DNA of 64,000 bases from Paenibacillus cellulosilyticus (GCF_003182255.1 NZ_QGTQ01000029.1:1-64000), one strand, 5' to 3'. Counted from the stretch's first letter, positions 51,945-61,150 are shown. Translations and numbers: made by a program. Notes: generated by a model from the sequence alone, not told the origin.

Positions 51945-53171
51945 ATGAACAATTCGATCTTATTTAAAACAGGCGCAAGCCGCGATCGGCATCAACGCAA
52001 GCTGCTGCTCAGTGCAGGGCTAAGCTGGCTGTTCGATGCAATAGACGTCGGCATGCTGTCATTCATTGTCGCTGCGCTAAGCGTAGAATGGGGACTTGGC
52101 GCTCATCAAATCGGTCTGCTCACCGCTACGAATTCCATTGGAATGGCAGTAGGGGCGGCAACGGCGGGCATCTTAGCAGATCGTTATGGCAGACGGACCA
52201 TTTTGCTCTGGACGCTCGTCATTTTCTCCGTTGCAAGCGGCCTATCTGCCCTTGCTGGCAGCTTCGTAGTGCTGCTGATCCTGCGTTTCGCGGCTGGTTT
52301 CGGACTTGGCGGTGAACTTCCGGTTGCGTCGACGCTTGTCTCGGAATCAGTACCTGCGGAATCACGGGGCAAGGCGGTCGTGCTGCTGGAGAGCTTCTGG
52401 GCAGGTGGTTGGATCTTATCGGCATTGATCGCTTACTTCGTCATTCCAGATTATGGTTGGCGTATCGGCTTCGCCATCGGCCTAGTTCCGGTACTGTATG
52501 CCCTTTACTTGCGCCAAGCGATTCAGGACCCAGCCCGTTTCACGACGCGTCGCGATGAGTCACTGTCGTACGGCAGCCGGATTGCTTCGATCTGGAGGAG
52601 CTCGCATCGTCGTTCGACGATCATGTTGTGGGTGTTATGGTTCACGGTCGTCCTGTCGTACTATGGCATGTTCTTATGGCTGCCGACGGTAATGGTAATG
52701 AAAGGATTCAGCCTTGTTCGCAGCTTCGAGTATGTGCTCATCATGACGCTGGCACAGCTGCCTGGTTATTTCACAGCTGCATATTTGATCGAACGAGCAG
52801 GCCGTAAGTTCGTGCTCATTACGTATCTCATTCTGACAGCGGTCTGCGCTATCGTATTTGGCAGTGCAACCTCGACTGGGGTACTTATTGCAGCAGGTAT
52901 TGGCCTATCGTTCTTCAATCTTGGTGCGTGGGGAGCGATGTATGCTTATACGCCAGAACTGTATCCGACGCCAATCCGATCGACAGGGGTTGGTCTTGCA
53001 GCATCCTTTGGTCGTGTTGGCGGTGTCATTGGACCTTATCTCGTCGGTGCACTGGTTGAACGGAGCACACCGATCTCAGCGATTTTCTCCATCTTCTTCG
53101 TTACGATCCTAATTGGAGCCGCAGCTGTGCTGCTTCTTGGCAAAGAGACGAAGGGCATAGAGGTCGAGTAA
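51945..53171 (+). CDS. niaP: Niacin/nicotinamide MFS transporter NiaP (YceI)
   Basis: 408 aa from ATG 51945. Twelve membrane segments. It matches the NiaP/YceI pattern of Bacillus: RKLLLSAGLSWLFDAIDVGM, GLGGELPVASTLVSESV, VLLESFWAGGWILSALIAYF, VVLSYYGMFLWLPTVMV, MTLAQLPGYFTAAYLIERAG and FFNLGAWGAMYAYTPELYPT. Imports nicotinate for NAD synthesis. It follows the hypothetical gene by 51 bp. No NiaR-type operator was recognised upstream. Confidence 0.85.
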   Translation: MNNSILFKTGASRDRHQRKLLLSAGLSWLFDAIDVGMLSFIVAALSVEWGLGAHQIGLLTATNSIGMAVGAATAGILADRYGRRTILLWTLVIFSVASGLSALAGSFVVLLILRFAAGFGLGGELPVASTLVSESVPAESRGKAVVLLESFWAGGWILSALIAYFVIPDYGWRIGFAIGLVPVLYALYLRQAIQDPARFTTRRDESLSYGSRIASIWRSSHRRSTIMLWVLWFTVVLSYYGMFLWLPTVMVMKGFSLVRSFEYVLIMTLAQLPGYFTAAYLIERAGRKFVLITYLILTAVCAIVFGSATSTGVLIAAGIGLSFFNLGAWGAMYAYTPELYPTPIRSTGVGLAASFGRVGGVIGPYLVGALVERSTPISAIFSIFFVTILIGAAAVLLLGKETKGIEVE

Positions 53172-53234
53172 TTGGACATCCTAAATCTCGCTGAGCGGCA
53201 TTTAAACTCGATGACGATGGAGGCAGCGAAGACA

Positions 53235-53378
53235 ATGGGCCGTAAACAAAAGAATTTCAACGGACAGCAGCAGGCTTTCGAGGCTGTGAGTCAACAAGCT
53301 GAGGATAATCAAGCCGCAGCGACTGAAACGAACAGGAACCAGAAAGGCCAAATTCCGAACAAACCTTCAACTGGTTAA
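53235..53378 (+). CDS. Small Asn/Gln-rich protein (47 aa)
   Basis: ATG 53235, with GGAGG 11 nt upstream, gives 47 residues, MGRKQKNFNGQQQAFEAVSQ followed by an Ala/Asp/Asn/Gln-rich tail ending in PNKPSTG. Composition and size recall minor small acid-soluble spore proteins, but no specific family was recognised. An in-frame TTG at 53172 would lengthen it without a ribosome site. Confidence 0.5.
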   Translation: MGRKQKNFNGQQQAFEAVSQQAEDNQAAATETNRNQKGQIPNKPSTG

Positions 53379-53395
53379 TGATTGCTGAGGAAAGC

Positions 53396-53432
53396 AAGGC
53401 TGCACAGGCGATTCGCCCATGCAGCCTTTTTC
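53396..53432 (+). terminator. Terminator of the aminotransferase-niaP region
   Basis: AAGGCTGCA/TGCAGCCTT with inner GGCG/CGCC-like pairing, then T5. Confidence 0.8.
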
Positions 53433-53509
53433 TATACCGCATGGACACGATGTGCGTACGGCGGTACAATCATCCCATGTCAGGTTATAGCAAGGAGAAT
53501 TGGGAACGG

Positions 53510-54067
53510 ATGAAAAGTTTACTTGTTACCGGATATCGAGCGCATGAACTCGGCATCTACGATCAGAAGCATAAAGGCATTCCGTACATACGTAAGGCGC
53601 TCGAGTCGCGGCTTATCCCACTTATCGAGGAAGGGCTTGAGTGGATTGTCACGCCCGGTCAATACGGTGTTGACTTATGGGCCTGTGAGGTTGCCATTGA
53701 ACTGAAGCGGACATATCCGCAGCTTAAGCTATCCATTCTTGCCGCATACACGAACCCGGAAGAGAAGTGGAAAGAGGAGAAACAGGACTATTACCGAGGC
53801 ATTTTGCACCATGTCGATTATTACGCCTTCGTCAGCAAACAGCCTTATCAAGGGGTCTGGCAGTTAACTGCTCGCGATGAGCTGCTTCTGCGGCGTACGG
53901 ACGGGATTCTGCTGTTATACGATGAGGATGCGGGAGAAGCAAGCCCAAAGTATATGAAGCAGAAGGCGCTGAAGCGGCATGAAGAGGACGGATATCCGAT
54001 CATAACCATTACTGCGGAAGATATACAAACAATGGCGGATGAGGAGCAGCGAGACATGGAGTATTAA
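53510..54067 (+). CDS. ypsA: YpsA (DUF1273, SLOG superfamily)
   Basis: 185 aa from ATG 53510 (MKSLLVTGYRAHELGIYDQ), matching the N-terminus of B. subtilis YpsA; an ATG at 53477 in frame is upstream of the ribosome site AAGGAG. The SLOG nucleotide-binding fold features are visible: VTGYRAHELG, WIVTPGQYGVDLWACEVA, ILAAYTNPEEKW and TDGILLLYDEDAGEASPKYM. YpsA is linked to cell division and oxidative stress in Bacillus; the ligand is thought to be a nucleotide derivative. Confidence 0.9.
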   Translation: MKSLLVTGYRAHELGIYDQKHKGIPYIRKALESRLIPLIEEGLEWIVTPGQYGVDLWACEVAIELKRTYPQLKLSILAAYTNPEEKWKEEKQDYYRGILHHVDYYAFVSKQPYQGVWQLTARDELLLRRTDGILLLYDEDAGEASPKYMKQKALKRHEEDGYPIITITAEDIQTMADEEQRDMEY

Positions 54068-54083
54068 ATGGGGAGGAAGAAGC

Positions 54084-54614
54084 ATGGGGGAGTATGTTAG
54101 GTTAGTTAAACCAACGGCGGAGCTTCGATATGAGTACTTGGATTTCTATCAGGATTGGGTCGATAGCGGTGAAGATATGGTTCCCTGGGTAATCAGCAAG
54201 GATCCGTCGGACTTTGAAGCAATGGTACAATCTCTATTCGATAACGAGAAGGGCGAGAATCTGCCGGCCAACAGAGTTCCGGATTCCACCTATTGGCTGG
54301 TAACGGATCAGAATAAAGTGGTTGGTGCAGTCAACATAAGACATAGGTTGTCGGAGAAGCTTCTCAATTGTGGTGGTCATATCGGATATGGTATTCGTCC
54401 CTCTGAACGGAGACGAGGTTATGCGACGCAGCTGCTAGCACTGGCACTAGAGAAGACGAAAGCATTAGGCATCGAAAACGTGCTCGTGGTTTGTGACGAC
54501 TGTAACGAAGCTTCGGCAAGAACCATTATTCGCAACGGCGGGCTGCAGGATGTTAGTTTTACAGAAGAAGATGGAAACGTTGTGAAAAGGTTCTGGATTA
54601 GGCATCACTTATGA
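54084..54614 (+). CDS. GNAT-family N-acetyltransferase
   Basis: 176 aa from ATG 54084, with GGGGAGGAAG upstream. Motif A: IGYGIRPSERRRGYATQLL; motif B: CDDCNEASARTIIRNGGL. The N-terminal part (LVKPTAELRYEYLDFYQDW) is typical of Bacillales GNATs of the YitI-like type. Substrate unknown. Short distance to ypsA (16 bp) suggests one operon. Confidence 0.88.
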   Translation: MGEYVRLVKPTAELRYEYLDFYQDWVDSGEDMVPWVISKDPSDFEAMVQSLFDNEKGENLPANRVPDSTYWLVTDQNKVVGAVNIRHRLSEKLLNCGGHIGYGIRPSERRRGYATQLLALALEKTKALGIENVLVVCDDCNEASARTIIRNGGLQDVSFTEEDGNVVKRFWIRHHL

Positions 54615-54643
54615 TTGACAGGCTTGGCGCAAATCTGTTATCT
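54615..54643 (+). promoter_or_regulatory. Promoter of the IMP dehydrogenase gene
   Basis: TTGACA (54615-54620), 17 bp, TTATCT (54638-54643), directly after the GNAT stop; 36 bp to the start codon. Confidence 0.65.
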
Positions 54644-54679
54644 TGTTTTAAATTATAATACGACGAGGAGTTGAGAGCA

Positions 54680-56179
54680 TTGGCACACTATTATATGGAA
54701 CCATCCCGCACATTCAGCGAGTTTCTGCTCATCCCGAACCTAACGAGCAAAACTTGTACACCGGACAATGTGTCGCTGAAAACACCAGTTTCGAAATTCA
54801 AGAAGGGCGAGCAGCCTGACATTGTGATGAATATACCGTTCACATCAGCGGTTATGCAGTCTGTCTCCGACCACAATATGGCGACTGCTCTCGCGAGATG
54901 CGGCGGTATTTCTTTTATTTTCGGTTCGCAGTCCATTGAGGATCAAGCGGCAATGGTTCGTAAGGTTAAAGAATACAAGGCGGGCTTCGTTGTGAGCCGC
55001 TCCAACCTGAAGCCGGAACAGACGCTTCGCGATGTGCTTCGCTTGAAGGAAGAGAATGGCCACTCGACGGTTGCTATTACAGCGGACGGAACGTCGAGCG
55101 GTAAACTGCTGGGTATCGTAACGAGCCGTGACTATCGGGTGAGCCGTGATTCGCTGGATAAGCCAATCGGTGAATTCATGACGCCGTTCTCGTCGTTGAT
55201 CTATGGTCAATCCGGAATGACGCTGCCTGAGGCTAACAACCTGATTTGGGACAAGAAGCTTAACTGCTTGCCGATTGTGGACGAGAACCAGAATTTGCAG
55301 CATCTCGTCTTCCGTAAAGACTATGATGCGGACAAAGAAAATCCGCTTGGCTTGCTCGATGCGAACAAGCGTTACATCGTAGGTGCCGGTATCAATACGA
55401 AGGACTTTATGGAACGTGTTCCCGCGCTCGTTGATGCAGGCGTAGATATTCTTGTTATCGACTCTTCGGACGGCTATTCGGAATGGCAGTACGATACGGT
55501 CAAATGGGTGAAAGAAAACTTCAACGTGAAGATCGGTGCGGGTAACGTGGTTGATCGCGAAGGGTTCTTGTATCTCGTTGAAGCAGGCGCAGACTTCGTG
55601 AAGGTCGGTATCGGCGGCGGTTCGATCTGCATTACGCGTGAGCAAAAAGGCATTGGCCGCGGCCAAGCATCGTCTGTCATTGAGGTTGCAGAAGCTCGTC
55701 AGCAGTACTTCGAAGAAACTGGCATCTATGTGCCAATCTGCTCCGACGGTGGTATCGTACACGACTACCACATCACGCTTGCACTTGCGATGGGCGCAGA
55801 CTTCGTCATGATGGGCCGTTACTTCGCACGCTTCGATGAGAGCCCAACGAAGAAGCTGAAAGTCGGCAACAACTTCGTGAAAGAGTTCTGGGGCGAAGGC
55901 TCGAACCGCGCTCGCAACTGGCAGCGTTATGATACAGGCGGCAAGCAATCCCTCGTCTTCGAGGAAGGGGTAGACTCATACGTACCGTATGCAGGTACAT
56001 TGAAAGAAAACCTCGACAAGACGATTAGCAAAATTAAATCGACAATGTGCAACTGCGGTTCGCTCTCGATCGAGCAGCTTCAGGAGACAGCTCGTATTAC
56101 GCTGGTATCGGCGACGAGCCTTGTAGAAGGCGGCGCGCATGACGTTATGCTGAAGGACAGCACGATGTCCGGCGAATAA
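54680..56179 (+). CDS. guaB: IMP dehydrogenase
   Basis: 499 aa from TTG 54680, with GAGGAG 10 nt upstream (TTG 54671 is too close). Barrel with an inserted CBS pair (about 95-220). The catalytic loop [20 protein letters not shown] has the nucleophile Cys317, and the flap has [27 protein letters not shown] and [23 protein letters not shown] are core strands. It oxidises IMP to XMP, the committed step to GMP. The CICITRE/flap spelling is of the longer, non-B. subtilis GuaB type, so another guaB may exist elsewhere. Confidence 0.92.
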   Translation: MAHYYMEPSRTFSEFLLIPNLTSKTCTPDNVSLKTPVSKFKKGEQPDIVMNIPFTSAVMQSVSDHNMATALARCGGISFIFGSQSIEDQAAMVRKVKEYKAGFVVSRSNLKPEQTLRDVLRLKEENGHSTVAITADGTSSGKLLGIVTSRDYRVSRDSLDKPIGEFMTPFSSLIYGQSGMTLPEANNLIWDKKLNCLPIVDENQNLQHLVFRKDYDADKENPLGLLDANKRYIVGAGINTKDFMERVPALVDAGVDILVIDSSDGYSEWQYDTVKWVKENFNVKIGAGNVVDREGFLYLVEAGADFVKVGIGGGSICITREQKGIGRGQASSVIEVAEARQQYFEETGIYVPICSDGGIVHDYHITLALAMGADFVMMGRYFARFDESPTKKLKVGNNFVKEFWGEGSNRARNWQRYDTGGKQSLVFEEGVDSYVPYAGTLKENLDKTISKIKSTMCNCGSLSIEQLQETARITLVSATSLVEGGAHDVMLKDSTMSGE

Positions 56180-56188
56180 GAATAATAG

Positions 56189-56229
56189 AAGCTCGGTTCT
56201 CTTCTCGAAGAAGGATCGAGCTTTTTTTT
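56189..56229 (+). terminator. Terminator after guaB
   Basis: AAGCTCG..CGAGCTT with inner TTCTTC-like pairing, then T8. Confidence 0.8.
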
Positions 56230-56279
56230 CGTATAGTTTTGCTCCTTTTGCTCATTCTATGGGTAGGGAGGGATTACAA

Positions 56280-56513
56280 ATGAACCAAAACATGGAGCAA
56301 GTCGTAGCCGTACGTAAAAACGGAGATGGCGATATCGTTGACTTGAAGCTGTCGTCGGGTCGTGTTGTTGATTATAAGACCGCCCAAGCTATGGTGAAAA
56401 ATAACGAGATCGAACATCTGAATGTATTCCGTGGGCGTGACGGCGATGAGCATCTCCGCTCTGATGCCGATGGTCGAACCGACAATAACTTAGACAATTT
56501 ACCTACGTTTTAG
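56280..56513 (+). CDS. DUF3892 family protein
   Basis: 77 aa from ATG 56280, with GGGAGGGA upstream. VVAVRKNGDGDIVDLKLSSG, YKTAQAMVKNNEIEHLNVFR and GRDGDEHLRSDADG fit DUF3892, a small Bacillales family that often has HxxSxxDG-like tails. Function unknown. Own terminator follows. Confidence 0.85.
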   Translation: MNQNMEQVVAVRKNGDGDIVDLKLSSGRVVDYKTAQAMVKNNEIEHLNVFRGRDGDEHLRSDADGRTDNNLDNLPTF

Positions 56514-56537
56514 AATTAGCTTTCTGTTAGCAAGAGT

Positions 56538-56570
56538 AACCAGGCAGATCATAACTGTCTGGTTTTTTTG
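56538..56570 (+). terminator. Terminator after the DUF3892 gene
   Basis: AACCAGGCAG/CTGTCTGGTT (one wobble), 7-nt loop, T7. Confidence 0.85.
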
Positions 56571-56609
56571 TAAAAAATTTAACGTATTTTAAGTGCTGTC
56601 CTCGTTTGT

Positions 56610-56646
56610 CCCATTCATATATTGACGTTATCAATATATGAATGGG
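56610..56646 (+). promoter_or_regulatory. Perfect 16-bp hairpin overlapping the ribosome site of the L,D-transpeptidase gene
   Basis: CCCATTCATATATTGA (56610-56625), loop CGTTA, TCAATATATGAATGGG (56631-56646). The last GGG belongs to the GGGAGG ribosome site (56644-56649), so folding would partly hide it; as DNA it could be an operator. Confidence 0.75.
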
Positions 56647-56659
56647 AGGTTGTCTAGTT

Positions 56660-57574
56660 CTGAAATCGCATCTAAGGAAGACTGGACTCGTTACGTTAGC
56701 GTGTTTACTGGTCTGGTTGCTGTTGCCTTTTGCCAATGCGAGCGGTACTGCTGCTGCGGCTGCTGAGTCAAGCAGTGACCAGCTCATTGTCATCAATAAG
56801 AAGACGAACAAACTCGCCTTCTTTGAAGGTGGGGAACTCATTCGCACCTTCTCCGTTGCAACCGGTCGAACGAATAAGCTCACGCCGGAAGGAACGTTCG
56901 AAATCGTCAACAAAATCAAAAACCGTCCTTATTATAAGGATCATATCAAGGGCGGAGATCCGAAAAATCCACTGGGCGATCGGTGGATGGGGCTTGATGT
57001 GAATGGAACTGCCGGTACCACATACGCGATCCATGGCAACAACAACAGCAAGTCGATCGGGAAGTATGTCAGCTCAGGCTGTATACGAATGAACAATGAC
57101 GAGATTCATTGGTTGTTCCCTCAGATTAAGATTGGTACGAAGGCGGTTATTACAAATTCGAAGCTTTCCATGATAGAGATAGCTGAGAATCACGGATATC
57201 CGGTGCTGCATGATTACGATGGCAAGTTGTTGGTGAACGGCAAGGCTGTCAAATTGGATCATCCAGCTGTGATTCTAGGATCACAGGTATTCGTACCGAT
57301 GAGAGAGTTGTTCGGGCTTCTTGGAGCGAAGGTCACATGGAACAACGAGAAGAAGACCGTCACTGCCGTCATTGGCGATCGAACGTTAACACATATTCCG
57401 CTAACGAATGTGGTTAAGCTTAACGGGGAGACCGTGAAGATTACCGCTTCACGCGTTATTGCGAATTCGACGATGCTGCCGCTGCGAAACATCTCAGAGC
57501 TAACAGGCTTCAAGGTCATCTGGGATGCAGAAAAGAAGGAAATACGGGTTACGGGCGGAGCTGCAAAGAAATAG
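56660..57574 (+). CDS. Secreted L,D-transpeptidase (YkuD) with copper amine oxidase-N-type domain, probable CTG start
   Basis: Read from CTG 56660 (GGGAGG 10 nt upstream) the protein has 304 aa and a textbook signal peptide KSHLRKTGLVTLACLLVWLL with cleavage after FANA; the upstream in-frame ATG 56642 has no ribosome site. The YkuD domain (about 35-155) has IHGNNNSKSIGKYVSSGCIR with catalytic His and Cys. The C-terminal domain (about 180-300; FVPMRELFGLLGAKVTWN) is of the copper amine oxidase-N stalk type, as in the gene at 47689. It would cross-link peptidoglycan outside the membrane. Confidence 0.9.
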   Translation: MKSHLRKTGLVTLACLLVWLLLPFANASGTAAAAAESSSDQLIVINKKTNKLAFFEGGELIRTFSVATGRTNKLTPEGTFEIVNKIKNRPYYKDHIKGGDPKNPLGDRWMGLDVNGTAGTTYAIHGNNNSKSIGKYVSSGCIRMNNDEIHWLFPQIKIGTKAVITNSKLSMIEIAENHGYPVLHDYDGKLLVNGKAVKLDHPAVILGSQVFVPMRELFGLLGAKVTWNNEKKTVTAVIGDRTLTHIPLTNVVKLNGETVKITASRVIANSTMLPLRNISELTGFKVIWDAEKKEIRVTGGAAKK

Positions 57575-57824
57575 AATGAACTGCTGAAAAGAAGAAGCAA
57601 TAATACAATTTAATCGTGCGAATGATACAGTTAGTGGCAGCGTGGGACTGATGGAAAGTTCCTCGCCTGCCGCTTTTTTACATAGATAGTGTGTATAAGT
57701 ATGGAACTGTAATATATGAAATGCATATCTGTGATATTCGTCACAACTTCCCTATTTGGTCATCGGACAAACGTATGGTATCATAATGAAAAGACGGGTA
57801 TTTTACGAAGAACGCGAGTATTAG

Positions 57825-58646
57825 TTGGAGGGGTTTGTCATCACTAACGTTGTATTGAATGATGCTATGACAATGCTGGAACAAACGAGCCGGACATTCT
57901 ATATTCCGATCAGCCGACTGGTTCCAGGCTTGAAAGAAGCCGTTACATCCGGCTACTTGTGCATGCGTGCGATAGACGAGATTGAAGATCACGAGCAGTT
58001 ATCGGACGGCTTGAAGAGCAGTCTGCTCAGCGGTGTTCGCGATGCCCTTCGTACGGAACAGCCCTTTGAAGCAATTACAAAGCTGTTCGCTCCTCACCAA
58101 TCTGAACTTCCTGCGGTTACGCTCCAGTTGAACGATTGGCTCCATCTGTGCCCAACTACAGCCCTGCCGATCGTCAAGCGCTACACGGAGCAAATGTCGG
58201 ACCAAATGGCTGAGTGGGTACATACAGGCTGGGACATTCGTACGGAAGAGGATCTAGATCGGTATACCTACAGTGTTGCCGGCATGGTGGGTGAGATGCT
58301 GTCCGAGCTGTGGCAGTGGTACGATGGTACTGCATCGGATATGAATAAAGCAGTCGCATTCGGCAGAGGACTGCAAGCGGTTAACATTATGCGCAACCGT
58401 GACGAGGATTTGAAGCGCGGCGTCGATTTCTTCCCGGACGGTTGGAACTTGAAGGACATGCTGCAATATACGAAGCGCAACCTGAAGCTGGCTGATGATT
58501 ATATCGCAGAGCTGAAGGATGGTCCAGCAATGAGCTTCTGCAAAATTCCGCTGGCTCTCGCCCATGCAACGACAAAGCTGTTGTCGGTTGGCGGTAATAA
58601 GCTGACGCGTGCAGCAGTGCTCAAAATCGTAGGTTCGTTGAGCTAG
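57825..58646 (+). CDS. Squalene/phytoene synthase family protein
   Basis: Up to 273 aa. Aspartate-rich motif 1 YLCMRAIDEIEDHEQL and motif 2 VNIMRNRDEDLKRGVDFFP, with LQAVN between them, give the two Mg-diphosphate sites of head-to-head prenyl synthases. The start is unresolved: TTG 57825 precedes the ribosome site GGAGGGG (57827-57833), so translation probably begins downstream; ATC 57840 is the best spaced, TTG 57855 and ATG 57867 are alternatives. No other terpenoid or carotenoid genes adjoin. It could serve hopanoid, carotenoid or membrane-lipid biosynthesis. Confidence 0.87.
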   Translation: MEGFVITNVVLNDAMTMLEQTSRTFYIPISRLVPGLKEAVTSGYLCMRAIDEIEDHEQLSDGLKSSLLSGVRDALRTEQPFEAITKLFAPHQSELPAVTLQLNDWLHLCPTTALPIVKRYTEQMSDQMAEWVHTGWDIRTEEDLDRYTYSVAGMVGEMLSELWQWYDGTASDMNKAVAFGRGLQAVNIMRNRDEDLKRGVDFFPDGWNLKDMLQYTKRNLKLADDYIAELKDGPAMSFCKIPLALAHATTKLLSVGGNKLTRAAVLKIVGSLS

Positions 58647-58765
58647 AGCAGGAAGAAGCATGGCATGGAATGGACAAATTGTGAAAAAACGCATTTGAGA
58701 ACGATGCGGACTCACGATACGATTAGATTAGAAACCTATTCTTCATGGGACGGGAGCTGCAAGCG

Positions 58766-59053
58766 ATGAGAATTATTGTAGAACCGACGATTGCACGCTG
58801 GTACATTGATGAGATGGAGCTGCAGCCTGGCGATCAGCTTCATATTTACGTTCGGCTCGGAGGCTGCGGCAGCGTAGTGCCGGGTATGAGCCTCGGCATT
58901 ATGAAGGAGCGGTCGAGTGCGCCTCGCATACGTGTAGAGAGCGAAGGAATTGAATTTTATATGCTGGAGGAACAACTCTGGTATTTGGAAAATAAGGACT
59001 TATATTTGCAATTTGATTCGCAAGGCGACGGCGTCGGCTTTAAGGTCGCGTAG
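58766..59053 (+). CDS. HesB/IscA-like Fe-S biosynthesis family protein (YneR-type)
   Basis: 95 aa from ATG 58766. A single HesB-like fold: YVRLGGCGSVVPGMSLGIMK in the middle, and IEFYMLEEQLWYLENKDLYL near the end. Only one Cys (GGCGS) is present; the C-terminal CxC pair of true IscA carriers is missing, as is usual in the YneR branch. So it is probably not a classical cluster carrier. RBS CGGGAGC. Follows the synthase by 119 bp. Confidence 0.8.
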   Translation: MRIIVEPTIARWYIDEMELQPGDQLHIYVRLGGCGSVVPGMSLGIMKERSSAPRIRVESEGIEFYMLEEQLWYLENKDLYLQFDSQGDGVGFKVA

Positions 59054-59077
59054 CTGTTTGAATAGTATGGAAGAAAG

Positions 59078-59108
59078 AAAGCCGCAAATTACTGCGGCTT
59101 TTTATTTT
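59078..59108 (+). terminator. Terminator after the IscA-like gene
   Basis: AAAGCCGCA/TGCGGCTTT, 6-nt loop, TTTTATTTT. Confidence 0.85.
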
Positions 59109-59151
59109 GGCATAAGACGAAGATGGACTCGTCGGAATCGGATGAATGTTT

Positions 59152-59223
59152 AACGGTTGCTGAAGCGGCTATCGCACTGAAATGACAGGTTTCGTATGAA
59201 TAACGGTTGTCAGCGAGGCTATC
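59152..59223 (+). repeat. Two copies of an AACGGTTG..GGCTATC element
   Basis: Two 22-nt copies (59152-59173 and 59202-59223), exactly 50 bp apart, share AACGGTTG and GGCTATC ends; CCGTTA at 59277-59282 is a partial inverse. The 407-bp gap (59054-59460) otherwise contains no gene that I can support. Confidence 0.55.
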
Positions 59224-59460
59224 AAGGCTATTGATAGTATGATACTGGTGAAAGTAACGCAATAGGCCCCGTCGTAACCGTTAGCATCTTGTGATGCTTG
59301 TTATATGCAGATTAAGAGAACTGGCATCCGCTAGCTGCATAGGATTGTTTGATGAGTTGCAAATATAGTGAATAATATTGCGTTTTAAAGTATAATTATG
59401 CAATATTCCGATTTGATGCAGTTCTACAAGGTCGATCGAAATGGAAGAGGTGGAGAAACG

Positions 59461-60069
59461 ATGACAATAGTTTGTGAATCCGAAGACTTGAACGACTATT
59501 TGATCGCGACTGCAGAAGTCGATTATAACGAACAATCGATCGCTGATTTAACAGCGACTCTACGGGAAGAGGCAGTCGATAAGGTCGATTTTATTCAAAA
59601 AGCATTCGAGTACGTCCGAGATGAGATCCATCATTCCTGGGACCTTCAGAGTAATCGAGTGACTTGCAACGCATCGGAAGTGTTGCAATATAAGGAAGGC
59701 ATCTGTTATGCCAAATCGAACTTGCTGTGTGCGATTCTTAGAAGAGCAGGGGTTCCCGCGGGCTACTGCTATCAGCGGTTAACACTCGGAGATACGCCGG
59801 ATACCGGCTACTGTATTCATGCACTGAATGCTGCGTATATCTCAGAATTGGACCGCTGGTTACGGTTCGATGCAAGAGGGAATAAGCAAGGCATTCAAGC
59901 GGAGTTTTCTCTACAAGAAGAAAAGCTCGCATTCCCAATTCGTCAGGAATATGGGGAAATCGATTACCCGACAATTTACGCCGCTCCTCACCCTGTAACG
60001 ATCGAAACGTTGAGACGGAATACGGATTGTCTGGTCATGTATCAACATGGTTTGCCACAGGTTTTATAA
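59461..60069 (+). CDS. Transglutaminase-like cysteine peptidase family protein
   Basis: 202 aa from ATG 59461, with GAGGTGGAGA upstream; an ATG at 59398 lacks a ribosome site. Triad positions: Cys in QYKEGICYAKSNLLCAIL, His in YCIHALNAAY, Asp in RWLRFDARGNK. No signal peptide, so cytoplasmic. This is the TGc domain with a short C-terminal helix; likely an amide hydrolase or transferase of unknown substrate. Downstream terminator at 60091. Confidence 0.87.
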   Translation: MTIVCESEDLNDYLIATAEVDYNEQSIADLTATLREEAVDKVDFIQKAFEYVRDEIHHSWDLQSNRVTCNASEVLQYKEGICYAKSNLLCAILRRAGVPAGYCYQRLTLGDTPDTGYCIHALNAAYISELDRWLRFDARGNKQGIQAEFSLQEEKLAFPIRQEYGEIDYPTIYAAPHPVTIETLRRNTDCLVMYQHGLPQVL

Positions 60070-60090
60070 CTTTGTCACTCTATCACTAAA

Positions 60091-60119
60091 GAAGCCTCCG
60101 GGTACGGGGGCTTTTTCTT
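60091..60119 (+). terminator. Terminator after the transglutaminase-like gene
   Basis: GAAGCCTCCG with CGGGGGCTTTTTC: 9-bp stem with one wobble, then T5. Confidence 0.75.
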
Positions 60120-60253
60120 GTTAAAGATAGATTTACAAAAAAGAAATCTTTCAGTACGATGTTGTATATGGATAATATTTCCTGCATTGTTCATTGGTTC
60201 AGAGCCAAGCGCGAGAGCGGTGTAAAAGGGCAGTTTATGTAGGAGGAATGAAC

Positions 60254-61150
60254 ATGACATTTGAACTACCAATTCTTCTTAATAATCATTTTGAGTTGAG
60301 GAAAGCTGAGATCAGGGATTTCGCAATCCATTACACGACGTATCGTGACAATATATTTTTCAGACAAAGCTGGGATAGAAGAATCTCCATCTTCGATGAA
60401 GATGCACCTAGTTATTGGATTTATCATCACAACCGAAGGATTGGTGGGGTGTGTATGGAACCAAACCTGCTTTCATCCTTCTTCTTAGCTCCGCCGTATG
60501 AGGATGCACATTCCGTATTCATTCAGTTAAAGGAACGATTGATCTTAATCTCTGACTCTAATAAGCCGATTCACGCCTACGGCATTTTACCTTATCAAAC
60601 GGAGCATTTTCTACAACTGGGATTCGAGCCCACTGAATCAAGACGTGTAATGATTAGACCAACAGAAAGCTTTGAATTGCAGCAATTAGGAGAAGGTTTT
60701 ACCGTTAGCACTCCGCAACTAGAGCATATCGAGCAAATTGCCGAGCTGCTATATCATTGCTATTCAGGTCGAGATCGCATTGGGTATCCAGGTGACAATA
60801 CGATTGAACAACACACATCAGCGCTCGAATATTTCTTCGAACATAACCAATTAGATAGCATTCGGAACGCATCCAGCATGGTATATGATTCAGAGAACAA
60901 TGTGGCAGCTATTTGTTTGATTTCGATGTGGGAGGACTGGCCGTTAATTTCAAATGTTGCAGTATTGCCGTCATATCGCGGCAAGCGAATCGCAACGCAT
61001 TTGATCAAGAGCGCCTTGAATGAGTTGAAGGATAGCTATGAGGTACTTCGCTTATTCGTTACGCTTGGGAATCCAGCCGAAGAGCTGTATAGAAACTTGG
61101 GTTTCTATCCGGGGTTGGCGCAGACGACTTTTAAATTAGAACAAAGATGA
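60254..61150 (+). CDS. GNAT-family N-acetyltransferase, two-domain
   Basis: 298 aa from ATG 60254 (AGGAGG 7 nt upstream; ATG 60248 is too close). Residues 1-150 form a GNAT-like N-terminal half without a clear acetyl-CoA loop. The C-terminal half (about 155-295) has motif A ISNVAVLPSYRGKRIATHLI and the LFVTLGNPAEELYRNLGFYPG end. Substrate unknown; somewhat AT-rich. Single gene. Confidence 0.85.
   Translation: MTFELPILLNNHFELRKAEIRDFAIHYTTYRDNIFFRQSWDRRISIFDEDAPSYWIYHHNRRIGGVCMEPNLLSSFFLAPPYEDAHSVFIQLKERLILISDSNKPIHAYGILPYQTEHFLQLGFEPTESRRVMIRPTESFELQQLGEGFTVSTPQLEHIEQIAELLYHCYSGRDRIGYPGDNTIEQHTSALEYFFEHNQLDSIRNASSMVYDSENNVAAICLISMWEDWPLISNVAVLPSYRGKRIATHLIKSALNELKDSYEVLRLFVTLGNPAEELYRNLGFYPGLAQTTFKLEQR

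Noticed and set aside
54845-55948. 367-codon open frame on the - strand inside guaB
   Set aside because: A shadow of codon usage in a highly conserved + strand gene; no start signal.
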